Assembly (NCBI GenBank): GCA_028275825.1
Contig: JAPWTX010000007.1
Coordinates: 1 to 54,913, forward strand
Direction: 5' to 3'
Source: Ignisphaera sp.
GTDB lineage: Archaea > Thermoproteota > Thermoprotei_A > Sulfolobales > Ignisphaeraceae
DNA length: 54,913 nt
Shown: piece by piece, positions 17,605-28,072 of the stretch
Layout: every line of letters starts with the position of its first letter
Numbering within the stretch: position 1 is the first letter of the stretch
Program-made: the position numbers and the translations under genes
Notes under the pieces: model-generated
Told to the model about the DNA's origin: nothing
The model's database searches: none
The model's input: only the letters and a program-made list of their open reading frames with translations

Positions 17605-17911
17605 ACTACCTCACACCACAGGGATACATAATAACAAATAGTGACAATCCCTTATAAGCTAAAGATCTCCCCATCAAAACACTAAGAGTATTAGCAACAC
17701 CACACTACCTCTCCATATTAAGCACATCTAATTCCCATCAACACTTGCTTAACATTGACTTTCCTAAACATATTTATCTTAAGATAATTAAAGCGTTGCG
17801 CAAAATGCTGTACCATGAATCTCCAAGAGAGACAGCTTATCATAATCAATAATTCAATGCAAAAATACCATAGTTATAGTCTTTGTGATTTAGAGTGAGA
17901 GGAGGAGGTTA
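17605..17911. other. Intergenic stretch without a gene
   Basis: About 300 nt lie between the MFS gene start and the end of the ceramidase-like gene. Apart from the MFS promoter (TATA box near 17656) it is AT-rich, with TATTTATCTTAAGATAATTA near 17770-17790 as a short palindromic run. No frame, RNA gene or repeat is seen. Confidence 0.5.
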
Positions 17912-19159
17912 CTATTCGTAGTGCAACTCATCAAGGAGCTTCACTGCCTCTTCTCTAAGCCTCTCACCCTCACCAGGTTCTATAATTGATAGAGGTACTT
18001 CTACTTCATATCCCTTTTCTGAAAAAGCTTCTATTGTTGGTATATACATCCAGTAAGAGTTGAAGTAACATGCAACCATAGTGTATTTGAATGGACTCCT
18101 GTTCTTTATGTACAGCTGATGCTCTACAAAGACTTCGGCTGGGAGAAACACCATAGCTACTTCATTGCATATTCTCAGCACGGCTATGGGTGCTGGTAAA
18201 GCTCTCTTTCCATCTATTTCGTTAATAATTATTTTGGCCATCTTAAGCCTCCAAGCATCATATACCCTGCCTTGCTTTTCTAATTCTGCTATTGCTTTAT
18301 CCACGTCAAAGCCCTCAATAAACTCCATAACCTCTTTTCTAAGTTTAAGATTGACTACAGATGATTTATAGTCAACTACACACTTACTTAAATCTATTCT
18401 TTCTCCAAGTTCAATAGACTTCAAGGTCTCTAAAGCCACTATTCTCCCATATCGCTCAACCTCATAATAACTACCACCTCTTCTATCATAAGGCTTGCCA
18501 ATATCTGTAGTAACAGTATATGGGTTGATGTTACCACAGCACCCATTCAGAAAAATAGCCTCTCTCCCAGCTAAGTACTTGAAGAACCTCTCTACAGCAC
18601 CAGGATAGTCAGAAGATATGCAGAGATTATCTGGCCCCAGTATAACTGGATGTGATGTGAAATTTATCACAGAAGCAAAACCAGTGTCAAAAACAATTAC
18701 ATCGGGATCTATAACGCCACCCAAAGGTTTTCTACGATTATACACAAGCTGAGGTAAAGAACCTCTACCAACAATAGCATGAGGGACATTCCTAACATTG
18801 CTTAAAGAAGCCTTCACACATCCAACAACACTCTTCACAAAATACTCTCTATAAAAACTATCTGTAATTGGTGAAGGCGCGGCATGACTGTGCGATGCGC
18901 CTAAAAGAACCTCAACACCACCCAACTCCCTAACCATGCCATTAACATCCATATAAACGCTGTAGGGAACTCCAATAAGATCAACAGAAACAACACTAAC
19001 AAACCTATTACCCCCAACATCAAAAGTTAAACACTTAACGTAGAGATCATCATATATACATCTAGAGAACTCTAAACGCTCCTCATACCCCTCTAACCTA
19101 ACACCTATAGGAGGAGTTATAGCAGACCTCGCATATCCTATCCTCAAAACATCACTCAT
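17912..19159 (-). CDS. Neutral/alkaline ceramidase-like hydrolase
   Basis: A protein of about 415 residues with the N-terminal pattern of the neutral/alkaline ceramidase superfamily: IGYARSAITPPIGVRLEGY near the start, SHSHAAPSP (zinc histidines) near 90, and FLNGCCGNINP near 210. The superfamily hydrolyses amide bonds of ceramides, but archaeal members sit beside glycosidase and sugar genes and their substrate is not known. There is no obvious signal peptide. I prefer the ATG at 19159, seven bases after GGTG, over the GTG at 19171. Confidence 0.72.
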   Translation of the reverse strand: MSDVLRIGYARSAITPPIGVRLEGYEERLEFSRCIYDDLYVKCLTFDVGGNRFVSVVSVDLIGVPYSVYMDVNGMVRELGGVEVLLGASHSHAAPSPITDSFYREYFVKSVVGCVKASLSNVRNVPHAIVGRGSLPQLVYNRRKPLGGVIDPDVIVFDTGFASVINFTSHPVILGPDNLCISSDYPGAVERFFKYLAGREAIFLNGCCGNINPYTVTTDIGKPYDRRGGSYYEVERYGRIVALETLKSIELGERIDLSKCVVDYKSSVVNLKLRKEVMEFIEGFDVDKAIAELEKQGRVYDAWRLKMAKIIINEIDGKRALPAPIAVLRICNEVAMVFLPAEVFVEHQLYIKNRSPFKYTMVACYFNSYWMYIPTIEAFSEKGYEVEVPLSIIEPGEGERLREEAVKLLDELHYE

Positions 19160-19282
19160 TGAATACACCAACTAAAAACCAGCAGCAAAAGCTTTAAAAA
19201 CTACATCATCAACAATAAATTAATTTAACTTTCCTATAGTGAGAAACGTACAAAAATACTATAAGAGGCGTTTTGATGCTGG

Positions 19283-20725
19283 TTAGCTTAGTATTAACAT
19301 GTTTACTGAGTGTGGGGGTAGTTTGATTGTTTCGCTGAATTTATAGTTCTTTTCCTCTATTTTTACTTTATTAGGTTCTTCGAAAGTGTTTTTATCGTTT
19401 ATAGATGTTCCTGCTATGTATTTATGGTGAACTGCTATAGGTGTAAAACTTTTTATGTGTATCGCTATCTCTGCTTCTTCATCTGGATGTCTATTTACTG
19501 CGAAGAGGTATACTTTGTTTTGATGATGTATTGCTGACGCATCTATGTATGGTACAGCTAGCCCAAGTTCTTTAGATATATAGTGTGGTGATATAGTATC
19601 TACAGCTACTACATTACCTTCTGTAATCTCTGTGTATAGTTTGAATACTAGGTATTGAGGTGTTAATAGGATCTTATTCTCTTTAGTTAGTATAAGCGGT
19701 AATACGTTGACTGTTTGCGCGAATGTCGCTATAGGCACTATATTTGATAATCTTTGGAGTGCATTTAGAACTAGAGCTGTGAAAATAGCGTCTTTCACAC
19801 TCGTTATCTGTTCAAGGTAAGGTGGCTGAGCCTCTGGATACCAAACGTTCCACTCATCAAATGCTATCTTAATCTCCTTCTTTACCCTGTACCTATGCCT
19901 TGTCTGCTCAATTGTTATATAGATATGCTTGAGATTCTCCTCTATAGCTATAGGCCATGCCACAAGATCTTCGTATGTCTTCCCCTGCCTATCTGTGAAT
20001 ATATATGTGTGGATTGATAGATAGTCTATGTATTCACCAGCTATCCTGATCATATCTATATTCCATTCAGGATCGTAATCTACACCAACAGCAACAAGCT
20101 TTATAGATGAATCAACTCTCTTCATGTGATCAGCAAATTGAACAGTTCTCCAAGCGCATTCCTCAGCATCTCTACAGAAACCTACTTGCCATCTACCCCA
20201 AAGCTCGTTACCTATACCCCACAACTTAACATTGTATGGCTCCGGATGTCCATATCTCTTCCTAAGATTCGCATAGTGAGTATCCCTTGTAGAATTGCAG
20301 TACTCAACCCATGCAGCAGCCTCTTCAGGAGTTCCATTACCCGCATTAACAACTATGAAAGGCTCAGCACCGATTAACCTAACCCACTCAATATACTCAT
20401 CAGTCCCAAACTCGTTGGGCTCTACCTGCCCCCAAGCCAAGTCAAATCTCTTCGGCCTCTTATCCCTAGGACCTATACCATCCATCCAATGGTACTGAGA
20501 AACAAAATTACCTCCAGGCCATCTAACAACAGGTGGTTTGATTGCCTTAATAGCCTCGAGGACATCAAGCCTGTGGCCATTTACATTAGGTATTGTAGAG
20601 TTTTCGCCAACCCATATACCTCCATATATGCACCTCCCAAGATGCTCAACAAACTGTCCATAGACTCTCTTATCCAGGGAATGCAGAGTGGTATCTAAAT
20701 CAACATAAATAACACTTCTAATCAT
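19283..20725 (-). CDS. Alpha-L-arabinofuranosidase, glycoside hydrolase family 51
   Basis: The 480-residue enzyme is normal length for archaeal GH51. The acid/base Glu174 is in GIGNELWG and the nucleophile Glu291 in IAFDEWNVWYP; RWPGGNFVSQYHW near 70-82 and the N-terminal GQFVEHLGRCIYGGIWV are family hallmarks. It releases arabinofuranose from plant polysaccharides or arabino-oligosaccharides. No signal peptide is seen, so it probably acts inside the cell on imported oligosaccharides. It is co-directional with the ceramidase-like and MFS genes. Confidence 0.93.
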   Translation of the reverse strand: MIRSVIYVDLDTTLHSLDKRVYGQFVEHLGRCIYGGIWVGENSTIPNVNGHRLDVLEAIKAIKPPVVRWPGGNFVSQYHWMDGIGPRDKRPKRFDLAWGQVEPNEFGTDEYIEWVRLIGAEPFIVVNAGNGTPEEAAAWVEYCNSTRDTHYANLRKRYGHPEPYNVKLWGIGNELWGRWQVGFCRDAEECAWRTVQFADHMKRVDSSIKLVAVGVDYDPEWNIDMIRIAGEYIDYLSIHTYIFTDRQGKTYEDLVAWPIAIEENLKHIYITIEQTRHRYRVKKEIKIAFDEWNVWYPEAQPPYLEQITSVKDAIFTALVLNALQRLSNIVPIATFAQTVNVLPLILTKENKILLTPQYLVFKLYTEITEGNVVAVDTISPHYISKELGLAVPYIDASAIHHQNKVYLFAVNRHPDEEAEIAIHIKSFTPIAVHHKYIAGTSINDKNTFEEPNKVKIEEKNYKFSETIKLPPHSVNMLILS

Positions 20726-20851
20726 AGCTAAACACCTTCTTCACACTTATACAGGATTAGATCCTAGTATTTAAACATTGTGCAGGCTTAAGATGGAAGA
20801 TCATCTGTGTTAATGCCTTGGTGTGTTGTTCTATGTGAATGATGTGATTTG

Positions 20852-22153
20852 TTATGAGGATAGTTCTATTGCTTGCACTATTCTTTGTGCTACTAGTTGT
20901 GGGCTTACTGCAATGACTTTCATCCCAGCTTTTCTAAGTAGCTCTACTCCTTTTAGCTCTTCTGTCGCTACTTCAAGTTGCTTAGCTCTATACACTTCAG
21001 TAAGTTTTTGTGGTAGTCTGTGAGAGATGTCATATGTTGCTGTAAGGGGGGCAACTATATAGACTCTGTGACCAAGTGTAGATAGTTTTGTTGCGAGGTC
21101 TAGTAATTGTTCTGTATTTGGTGTGGTTTTGGTGAATATGAATATGAATATCCTTTCTCTTGGAAGTGAAGGAATCATGTTTGCCAGGGTTTTGCTCCAA
21201 TCAACCCTTTCCCCCGCCATGCATATCCCAACACTTGCCAGTGTCTCTAAAACCCTTGCAAGCCCCTGCCTCCCATATGCTGGTGCTCCAGAAACCCAAA
21301 CACCACACTCATTTACTATTACAGCTGCTTGTAAATAGCCTCTTGACGCTGCGTACCTAGCTATAGAGGCAATAACCCTTGCACTATGCTCTATAGGTGT
21401 CGCCTTTGGTGCTCCTGTCCACATATCCCTAGAGGAATTAACTATGTACACTATGGCCTGATAGCTCTCCCTCTCAGCCTCCCAAACAGCCAGCTTCTGC
21501 CTAGATGCATAAATCCTCCACACAACCCTCCTCAGCTCATCACCAGATCTGTAATCTCTCACATCATAGAACTCTATACCCTCACCAGGCCTCCTAGACC
21601 TAACCAAGCCAGAGCTTCTCGTGTAAAGGTGGAGTCTCTTCAGAACAGCCGCCTCTGTCGAAGGTATGACTCGAAAACTAGAACCCCTCCAAACTACAAT
21701 TGGCTGAGACTTGAAAAGCCCTAGAAAATCTCTTACAGCAAGAGTTAGAGGACCAACTTTATGAATCCCCACTCTAGCTCCAAAAACGAATACAAGTTCT
21801 GCTGCACCCCTCGAGGGAGCCATTAATATCCCTGCTTTCGATCCTTTTTCAAGCCTCAGAATAGGTTCGTAACCAAGGCTATACTCAGCCAGAAGAATGG
21901 GGTAGAAACCTCTGTTCACAAGCCTAATTCTAATGGTAACAGGCTCTCTATCTGTAGAAGCATCTATGGATACCTCTACACCAAGCCTCTCAACAGCCCC
22001 CATTGAGAGCCATAGATGAAAACTCATAGCAACCTCTAAAGCAAGCAGAGTAGTTGCAACAGGTAGCGCTCCTGGGTCGAGAAGTAGTGCTACTGATATG
22101 ACTAGAGCAGTCACAGCCATGTATGCAGAAAACCTGCTCGTAGGGCTGATCAT
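20852..22153 (-). CDS. DUF58 domain protein (vWA-like, MoxR-associated)
   Basis: The 433-residue protein has two hydrophobic segments near the N-terminus (about 10-50), then a beta-rich region, then the DUF58 signature RRPGEGIEFYDVRDYRSGDELRRVVWRIYASRQKLAVWEAE near 190-230, and a vWA-like domain (AIVYIVNSSRDMWTG). DUF58 proteins are encoded with MoxR AAA ATPases, which are thought to act as chaperones for metal or cofactor insertion or envelope stress. It is the last gene of the operon and overlaps the preceding gene by 4 nt. Confidence 0.88.
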   Translation of the reverse strand: MISPTSRFSAYMAVTALVISVALLLDPGALPVATTLLALEVAMSFHLWLSMGAVERLGVEVSIDASTDREPVTIRIRLVNRGFYPILLAEYSLGYEPILRLEKGSKAGILMAPSRGAAELVFVFGARVGIHKVGPLTLAVRDFLGLFKSQPIVVWRGSSFRVIPSTEAAVLKRLHLYTRSSGLVRSRRPGEGIEFYDVRDYRSGDELRRVVWRIYASRQKLAVWEAERESYQAIVYIVNSSRDMWTGAPKATPIEHSARVIASIARYAASRGYLQAAVIVNECGVWVSGAPAYGRQGLARVLETLASVGICMAGERVDWSKTLANMIPSLPRERIFIFIFTKTTPNTEQLLDLATKLSTLGHRVYIVAPLTATYDISHRLPQKLTEVYRAKQLEVATEELKGVELLRKAGMKVIAVSPQLVAQRIVQAIELSS

Positions 22154-23655
22154 ATTATACTCACCCCAAGCCTCTCACTAATCCTTTCACCAACCTCTTC
22201 AACTAAGCCCATCAACCTTTTAACAGCCCTACCCCAGGAAACAAATAGCGAAAGCCTGCCTCTGCCAATTGCTTTTCCATACATTTTCAAAACCCACTGT
22301 AGCTCTCTATACGCCTTCTTCTCATCGCCAATAAGCTCTGCCAAAACGTTTAAAGCATACTCACTCCAGAGACCAGAGCCGCTATAGAACTTTAGCAATG
22401 TGTCTAAGGTCTGGCATAGAGCAACAAAGTCTTGTTTTGAGAGCTCTGCCTTGCCACTAGCGATGGTCTTTCTAAGCTCTGCAAAAACACCTATCTCCTC
22501 TTCAACCTGCTCAGGCAATCTATAGTCACGAGAAGTCCTTGCACCACTCATCAGAATTCTGTAGATAACTAGCGTGAAAATGAAAATGATGATAGCACTT
22601 ACAAAACCCGTTACAAGTACCGTTAATAAGGAGCTCAGCCCCAGAATTAATGGTGGTAGCCACAGTGAAGGGTGTAGGAGGACTGCTAAGATAGATATTG
22701 TCGTGTATAGAAGTGTTGTAGGGTCTCTAACTAGCTTCTGAATGGAGTAAGAGGGGTTTGAAAGAATATCTCTTGGAGAAATGCTTGGGTAATGCATGGC
22801 ATCGAAAATAATGGTGCAATGGGGGCTATCTTCACATAGATATGAGAGAAGGTCTCTTGCAAAAGCTAGATACTCGCTTTTATTAGATGCCAGAACCTGG
22901 TTCAAGAGTATAGAGCCATCGCCAATAACAAAAACATTAACACCATTAACAACTTCTTTTGAGGCAATATCAAATGTTGAGGCACATCTATATACATCCC
23001 CACTAGAATTAACAAGGCATAGAATCTCTCTATCTGAATATGTGTAGGCTTGACCTGTTGGAATCCCTCCAGAGACGCTAGATGCTTTGTCAAGTACAAG
23101 TCTGTGAATATCTCTAACAATTATTTCTGCTGGTGGATATGGAGAAGATAGGTTTAACGCTATTAAGGCAAGCCCACTACTAACCTCCTTCACCCCTGTC
23201 GCAATGGCGATGTAGATTCTATTTCCATCAATCCTTATGCTAGAGTTCAAAACCTGTAGAAGGGGGTTAGAATACGTGGATTCATCTGCTACAAAAACTT
23301 TGAGCTTTGAACACCTCTCTCTAAGAATGCTGATAACAGTTTTTGCCTCCTTTACTGTGTAGGGTAGTTCTGGAGATATTGTGAAATAGACACAGAGACC
23401 CCCATCAACATTGCCCAGCTCTCTAAAGCTATAAGCAACAAGCGTGCTATAGTTTCTCGCAGCCAGATCCACAAGATGCGAAGTTCCCAAAGCCATTGGA
23501 TTTAGTGGAGAAGCGCCAATAGGAATTCCAGATGCAACAGGACCCTTTTCAACAAGGGCTAGTAGTCCTACAGCTATGAGCAGAGCTATGAGCGCTGTTG
23601 ACACAAATGCTCTTTGACTAGGACCCTTTTTCAACTGCATAGACATAGGCAGCAA
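22150..23655 (-). CDS. DUF4350-like membrane protein
   Basis: The 501-residue protein has one N-terminal transmembrane segment (about 16-36), an outside domain of about 280 residues, and a pair of segments near 315-370, followed by a cytoplasmic helical tail. Segments such as LVAYSFRELGNVDGGLCVYF and NVFVIGDGSILLNQVL fit the GATase-like DUF4350 family that accompanies MoxR/DUF58/DUF4129. The start is uncertain (Met4 or Met6 are alternatives), because the frame overlaps the small gene upstream by 38 nt. Confidence 0.65.
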   Translation of the reverse strand: MLPMSMQLKKGPSQRAFVSTALIALLIAVGLLALVEKGPVASGIPIGASPLNPMALGTSHLVDLAARNYSTLVAYSFRELGNVDGGLCVYFTISPELPYTVKEAKTVISILRERCSKLKVFVADESTYSNPLLQVLNSSIRIDGNRIYIAIATGVKEVSSGLALIALNLSSPYPPAEIIVRDIHRLVLDKASSVSGGIPTGQAYTYSDREILCLVNSSGDVYRCASTFDIASKEVVNGVNVFVIGDGSILLNQVLASNKSEYLAFARDLLSYLCEDSPHCTIIFDAMHYPSISPRDILSNPSYSIQKLVRDPTTLLYTTISILAVLLHPSLWLPPLILGLSSLLTVLVTGFVSAIIIFIFTLVIYRILMSGARTSRDYRLPEQVEEEIGVFAELRKTIASGKAELSKQDFVALCQTLDTLLKFYSGSGLWSEYALNVLAELIGDEKKAYRELQWVLKMYGKAIGRGRLSLFVSWGRAVKRLMGLVEEVGERISERLGVSII

Positions 23656-23848
23656 GCCTCATTATATAGAGAGATGCAGAAAGCATTGCAAACCCTATGA
23701 GTGCTGAGAGTAGCGAGGTTCCCACAAGACCCCTCTCCATGTAGCCTATGGAAGCTAGGAGAAGATATATTGAAACCACAAGAACAGCTATGGAGAGCGC
23801 TGGGAGCAGATGCATCAGAACCCTTCTAAACCTAAGCAACATACTCAT
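23618..23848 (-). CDS. Small two-helix membrane protein of the MoxR operon
   Basis: The 76-residue protein has two hydrophobic segments (about 13-34 and 40-62) and a basic N-terminus (LLRFRRVLMH). It overlaps its neighbours on both sides (4 nt upstream, 38 nt downstream), which supports it as a real gene in a tightly packed operon. No family was recognised. It may be a membrane partner of the DUF4129 or DUF4350 proteins. Confidence 0.6.
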   Translation of the reverse strand: MSMLLRFRRVLMHLLPALSIAVLVVSIYLLLASIGYMERGLVGTSLLSALIGFAMLSASLYIMRLAAYVYAVEKGS

Positions 23849-24939
23849 GGAGCTGCACCAACAAGTCTAGAAAGTGCGTTGATAAGGGTTATAACTGTTG
23901 TGCCAAAATCAATATAGCTCTTCTGAATAGCTTCACCAAGCCCTTGAAAATCTGGTGCTAGGAGAGCCCCCCATCCATAGTGAGGAAAAGAAAGCTTTGT
24001 GGCAGAGGTGTATGCTAGTGTCAGTATGGCAAGCGATGTTATTGCAAGTCTCTTCTCACTGCCGTAAATCCCAGAGAGTATGTCAAGAGAACGGCTTAAG
24101 AAAATTAGAGATATGTAGGTAACTGCAGAGATCATGACCCTAATCAAATCGCTTAACCCGCTCAATACATTTGATAAGAGTATATCGAAAATCATTGTAT
24201 ATATAGGGCTGTAGAGCACTGCCGCTAATGCTATGTACAAAACCCATCTGAATATAGGGGTAAACACAACATCTATTTCATCCTCCCTCAAGAGCTCTGC
24301 TAAAGCAGCTGAGGATGTGGGGGCTATAAAAATAGCAGTGATTTCTGCTACCATCCTGGCAACTCTAAAAGCATAGATTAGAGCAGCTAAGGATATGACG
24401 ATTTTTGTGATTGCGGAGGTCATAATTGAGTAGAGCTGAGGATTTACCTGAGGCACTTTAGCAAAAGAGCTTATGATTAAAGATATAACGAGTGTTACCC
24501 CAACAGCCACTAGAGTGCTTGTAGCCACAACTAGAAATGGTATTGGCACAGATTTCACAACCTCGTTAAAACTGATTTTAATGCTGGTGTGCTCTAGCCC
24601 TCTATAACCAGTGGCTATGGTGTCGAGCACAAGGTATATTATGAAGAGGATTAGCTGTGTTAAAGGCAGACACGGCTTTCCACATACAAATGTTGATAAT
24701 ATAACTGCTGCTCCAAAGAGGTGAATACTGCCTGTAGCAAAGGTCGCAAGAGCTAGTATAGATGTTGCAAGGGATGCTAAGAGATTTGGATGAGAAACAA
24801 TAGTGAGTAGTGCGCTTAAACCCTCGTGTAAACCTATTGAAGCAATGTTGATTAGTGTTGAGACCTCTCTGTAGAAAGCTAATAGAATGATGACTCTGCT
24901 TAAAATTAGCAGAAGTGCTCTATGTAGAGGCTCTGGCAT
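23845..24939 (-). CDS. Polytopic membrane protein of the MoxR operon
   Basis: The 364-residue protein is very hydrophobic, with about eight transmembrane segments spread through its length. No catalytic motif or named family was recognised. It overlaps the DUF4129-type gene by 20 nt and the small membrane gene by 4 nt. Its place between MoxR/DUF4129 and DUF4350/DUF58 suggests it is a membrane component of the same complex. Confidence 0.7.
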   Translation of the reverse strand: MPEPLHRALLLILSRVIILLAFYREVSTLINIASIGLHEGLSALLTIVSHPNLLASLATSILALATFATGSIHLFGAAVILSTFVCGKPCLPLTQLILFIIYLVLDTIATGYRGLEHTSIKISFNEVVKSVPIPFLVVATSTLVAVGVTLVISLIISSFAKVPQVNPQLYSIMTSAITKIVISLAALIYAFRVARMVAEITAIFIAPTSSAALAELLREDEIDVVFTPIFRWVLYIALAAVLYSPIYTMIFDILLSNVLSGLSDLIRVMISAVTYISLIFLSRSLDILSGIYGSEKRLAITSLAILTLAYTSATKLSFPHYGWGALLAPDFQGLGEAIQKSYIDFGTTVITLINALSRLVGAAP

Positions 24940-25963
24940 GCTCCATCAGCTTTCCGAACCCATTTAAGACCCTCTGACCAGCCTCAGCCCTAAACCCATA
25001 GCGATACTCCTCATAAGCAGTAGTAATATCTCTAAACAAATCTGCAACTCCTGGGCCAAGTCTTTGGCAAACCCTTGCTAAGTACTCTCTATGCGTCTCT
25101 GAATCAACTTTCTTCACGCCAGAAATTGTAGAGACTATATGTACAGAGAGCCAGTAAGCCTCTAGAAAGCGGTCACCAACTTTCAGAGTTTGCATCCTCT
25201 CTATGGAGCGAATATTTAATTTTTTGGAAAAGTGTGCAGCAAGCCTCTTGCCAAATAAGAGTGCTATGGTTGAAAAACAGCAGATGCCAGCTATAATTAG
25301 TACACTATATGGTATCTTGGGCAGTGAGAGTCTTAGCTGGGGTGCAGTGGGTAGCTGGAGTAGTGGTAATGGAAGAGTTGGAAAGCTCTGAAAGACTTTC
25401 TCTGCAGGACTTTGCAAAGAGCCTTTAAAAAATGTTGTTAAATTGCCACTCTTTTGGGTTTCAAGATCCTTTAAAACTGAGAGCATTGTTAAGAGTATCC
25501 TAGATGTGTATGGACTTTGATTAGCTTTTGCCAACAATTCAAGGGCTCTGAGTGCTAATAGCTCATCAACTGGGTTTAGGGCTCCAGAGGTCTTTAGGCT
25601 ACTCAAGTAGTTTAGAAATGCCTCTACATCATCAGGGCTCAGCACATCTTTGTTTGATAAGTTGAGAAGGCTGTTACGCAGCTCAGTATTTCCAATTCTT
25701 GTTACAGCATCTTGGAGGCTTAAGTTGCTGAAGCCCTTTAGTTTTGCTGCATCTTCCTCACTTAGCACACCTTGTTTTGAAAGTTCGAGGATTGCTTTCT
25801 CTACATCACTTAAGTTGACAGGCAGTATAGCTGGTAACTGTAAACTCTCTACACTCTGGGGAAATCCAGGTGTGTGCCTATCTACTTCACTAGAAACTGC
25901 TGTGATCAGCATGCCCATGGTTAAGAGCAGGGTTAGTAGTGAGAATAACGCTACTTTCCTCAA
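24920..25963 (-). CDS. DUF4129-containing membrane protein
   Basis: The 347-residue protein starts with a signal-like hydrophobic segment ([20 protein letters not shown]), has a long helical outside region about 40-200, a transmembrane segment ([17 protein letters not shown], about 222-240), and a C-terminal cytoplasmic domain. That domain ends [13 protein letters not shown].. and AYEEYRYG, the DUF4129 pattern. It overlaps moxR by 4 nt. In other organisms DUF4129 is a regular companion of MoxR and DUF58. Confidence 0.72.
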   Translation of the reverse strand: MRKVALFSLLTLLLTMGMLITAVSSEVDRHTPGFPQSVESLQLPAILPVNLSDVEKAILELSKQGVLSEEDAAKLKGFSNLSLQDAVTRIGNTELRNSLLNLSNKDVLSPDDVEAFLNYLSSLKTSGALNPVDELLALRALELLAKANQSPYTSRILLTMLSVLKDLETQKSGNLTTFFKGSLQSPAEKVFQSFPTLPLPLLQLPTAPQLRLSLPKIPYSVLIIAGICCFSTIALLFGKRLAAHFSKKLNIRSIERMQTLKVGDRFLEAYWLSVHIVSTISGVKKVDSETHREYLARVCQRLGPGVADLFRDITTAYEEYRYGFRAEAGQRVLNGFGKLMEHARAST

Positions 25964-26895
25964 GGCTTTGGCACCGGAATTCTTGATAAAACATCCTCTA
26001 CAACTTTATCAGGTGTAACCCCCTGTAACTCTAACTCTGGCTTCACAATTATTCTATGCATTAAGACGGGCTGAGCAACTGCTTTCACATCATCTGGTAT
26101 CACATAGTCTCTACTGCTGGTATAAGCCCATGCTTTAGCCATTTTAACAAGTGCTATTGCTGCTCTTGGGGAAGCCCCTAACCTAACTGCTGCATGTCTT
26201 CTAGTCTCTTCAACTATGGAGGCTATGTAGCTATATAGAGATTCATCTATTCTCACATACCTCACCTTTCTGATCTCCTCCAAAACTTCATTATGAGCAA
26301 TAACAGGTTTAAGACTTTCAATAGCCTCCTCAATCTCATCAGCATTCTTCATGATCTTGACAAGTCCCTTTGTAGAAGTGTAGCCAGTGACAACTTTTAT
26401 CAAAAACCTATCCAGCTGCGCCTCTGGTAGTGGAAAAACACCCTCCATTTCAACAGGGTTCTGTGTAGCAATAACCATAAAGGGCTCCTCAAGTTTGTAT
26501 AGCTCCCCCTCTATAGTGACCTGCCTCTCCTGCATAGCCTCTAAAAGAGCTGACTGCGTTCTAGGAGAAGCCCTGTTAATCTCATCAACTAGCAGAATGT
26601 TTGTAAATATTGGTCCCTTTCTCAACACAAAACCCCCAGACCTCTGGTCATACACATAGTATCCTATTATGTCAGAAGGCAAAAGATCTGGAGTCATCTG
26701 CACCCTCTTAAAGGAGAGACCAAGAAGCTTTGCTAAAGCCTTAGAGGTATACGTTTTTGCAACACCTGGAACCCCCTCCATAAGCACATGACCTCTTGAT
26801 AAAAGGGCAGAGGTAACAAGTTTTAGCTCATTTTCCTTCTCGATGAGCACCTCTCTATCAATAAGCTCTTTCTTAACAACATCAAATATAGCCAT
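25960..26895 (-). CDS. MoxR-family AAA+ ATPase
   Basis: A protein of about 311 residues from the ATG at 26895. Walker A is [14 protein letters not shown], Walker B is [22 protein letters not shown], sensor 1 is VIATQNPVE, and the lid has [18 protein letters not shown]. MoxR ATPases are chaperone-like and work with vWA/DUF58 proteins. The frame is open to 26973, but the extra 26 residues are hydrophobic and atypical. The 26895 start follows GGTG and a TATA-like CTATAATAG, so I use it. It is the first gene of a six-gene operon. Confidence 0.92.
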   Translation of the reverse strand: MAIFDVVKKELIDREVLIEKENELKLVTSALLSRGHVLMEGVPGVAKTYTSKALAKLLGLSFKRVQMTPDLLPSDIIGYYVYDQRSGGFVLRKGPIFTNILLVDEINRASPRTQSALLEAMQERQVTIEGELYKLEEPFMVIATQNPVEMEGVFPLPEAQLDRFLIKVVTGYTSTKGLVKIMKNADEIEEAIESLKPVIAHNEVLEEIRKVRYVRIDESLYSYIASIVEETRRHAAVRLGASPRAAIALVKMAKAWAYTSSRDYVIPDDVKAVAQPVLMHRIIVKPELELQGVTPDKVVEDVLSRIPVPKP

Positions 26896-27157
26896 AGCAA
26901 AGAAGCACCAAACAACTATTATAGAATAACCAAGGCTAAAAAGGTTATCTAGAAAAACAAAAAGTATTACCATAAAATAAATGCAAGAACTTATTGCTAA
27001 AAGAAACGTGGCTTAACCACATCATAAACTATTGCAGCTCATCCTAAACCTCGCCATGGTTTTTGCATTAGCTTGCATCTGCTGAAAAGTGTCATTCTGG
27101 TGGTTTAAGAAGAGATTACTACCTTTTAACTGTTAGTAATTAGCGTGAGATACCTGT

Positions 27158-28015
27158 ATGATGAATGTGCCTAAGTGGGTGATAATCCTCATAATAATGG
27201 TTATTGTAGCAATTCTTCTGTTATCACAGATGTTATTCATATTAGAAGAATTTATTAAATCACCAGCTTCTCAATCCATTACTACTACATCTGTTTTTAG
27301 CAGAGGTGCTGTGAAAATACTCATAGTTGTCCTAGTTGATAACAATCAGTATAGGGAGGGTCTTGAGACTGCTTGGGGATTATCAATATATGTAGAGGTT
27401 AATGAGACTAAAATATTATTTGATACAGGTCCGGAGCCAGGTATTTTAGAGAGAAATGCTAAAAGGCTAGGGATAGACTTGAGCAAAGTAGATTTTGTTG
27501 TTATAAGCCATGTTCATGGAGATCACGCAGGAGGCTTAGGGTATATAGCCTCTGTAAAGCCAGGGGTGAAGGTTTTCATACCCCCAGAACCAGGGCTGCA
27601 AAGCTATGTTGAGAAACTTGGGCTAACAACTATTGTTATTAATAGGACAACTGAAATTGCAGAGAATGTCTACATTGTTCAACCACTCTATGGACCGCCA
27701 ATAGAGGAGGCACTAGCTATAAAGACAAGTAGAGGACTTATAATACTTGTTGGCTGTAGTCACCCAGGAGTAGTAAACATTGCTAAGCAAGCGATGAAAG
27801 ACATTGGTATAAAGCCCTACATGATTATTGGAGGTTTTCACATGTGGGAAGCTTCAAGGCAGGAAATAGAGGAGGTCTCTAAAGAGCTTATAGAGATTGG
27901 AGTAGAGAAGATATACCCGATACACTGTAGTGGAAATGAGATAAGACATTATCTAGAGGTTCACTACCCAGATAAATATGGTGATGGGGGAGTGGGGCTC
28001 TCCCTAAGACAATAA
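27158..28015 (+). CDS. Anchored metallo-beta-lactamase-fold hydrolase
   Basis: The 285-residue protein has one N-terminal transmembrane segment (about 6-30) followed by a metallo-beta-lactamase fold: LFDTGPEPGILERNAKRLGID, the metal motif HVHGDHAGG near 120, GCSHPGVVNIAKQA near 202, and GGFHMWEA near 228. The GGFH ending places it with the subfamily that includes a methanogen dihydropterin/RFAP-type synthase-like protein, but the membrane anchor suggests an outside or membrane role. The substrate is unknown. It is alone and divergent from the MoxR operon. Confidence 0.8.
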   Translation: MMNVPKWVIILIIMVIVAILLLSQMLFILEEFIKSPASQSITTTSVFSRGAVKILIVVLVDNNQYREGLETAWGLSIYVEVNETKILFDTGPEPGILERNAKRLGIDLSKVDFVVISHVHGDHAGGLGYIASVKPGVKVFIPPEPGLQSYVEKLGLTTIVINRTTEIAENVYIVQPLYGPPIEEALAIKTSRGLIILVGCSHPGVVNIAKQAMKDIGIKPYMIIGGFHMWEASRQEIEEVSKELIEIGVEKIYPIHCSGNEIRHYLEVHYPDKYGDGGVGLSLRQ

Positions 28016-28072
28016 TCTACAATATGAATAATGCAGCCCTTGCCTCAAAGCTCTCTAAATCAGATCGAGGCC

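Noticed and set aside
27158-28015. Assigning the metallo-beta-lactamase protein to pterin synthesis
   Set aside because: The subfamily resemblance is loose, it carries a membrane anchor, and it is not next to the pterin genes.
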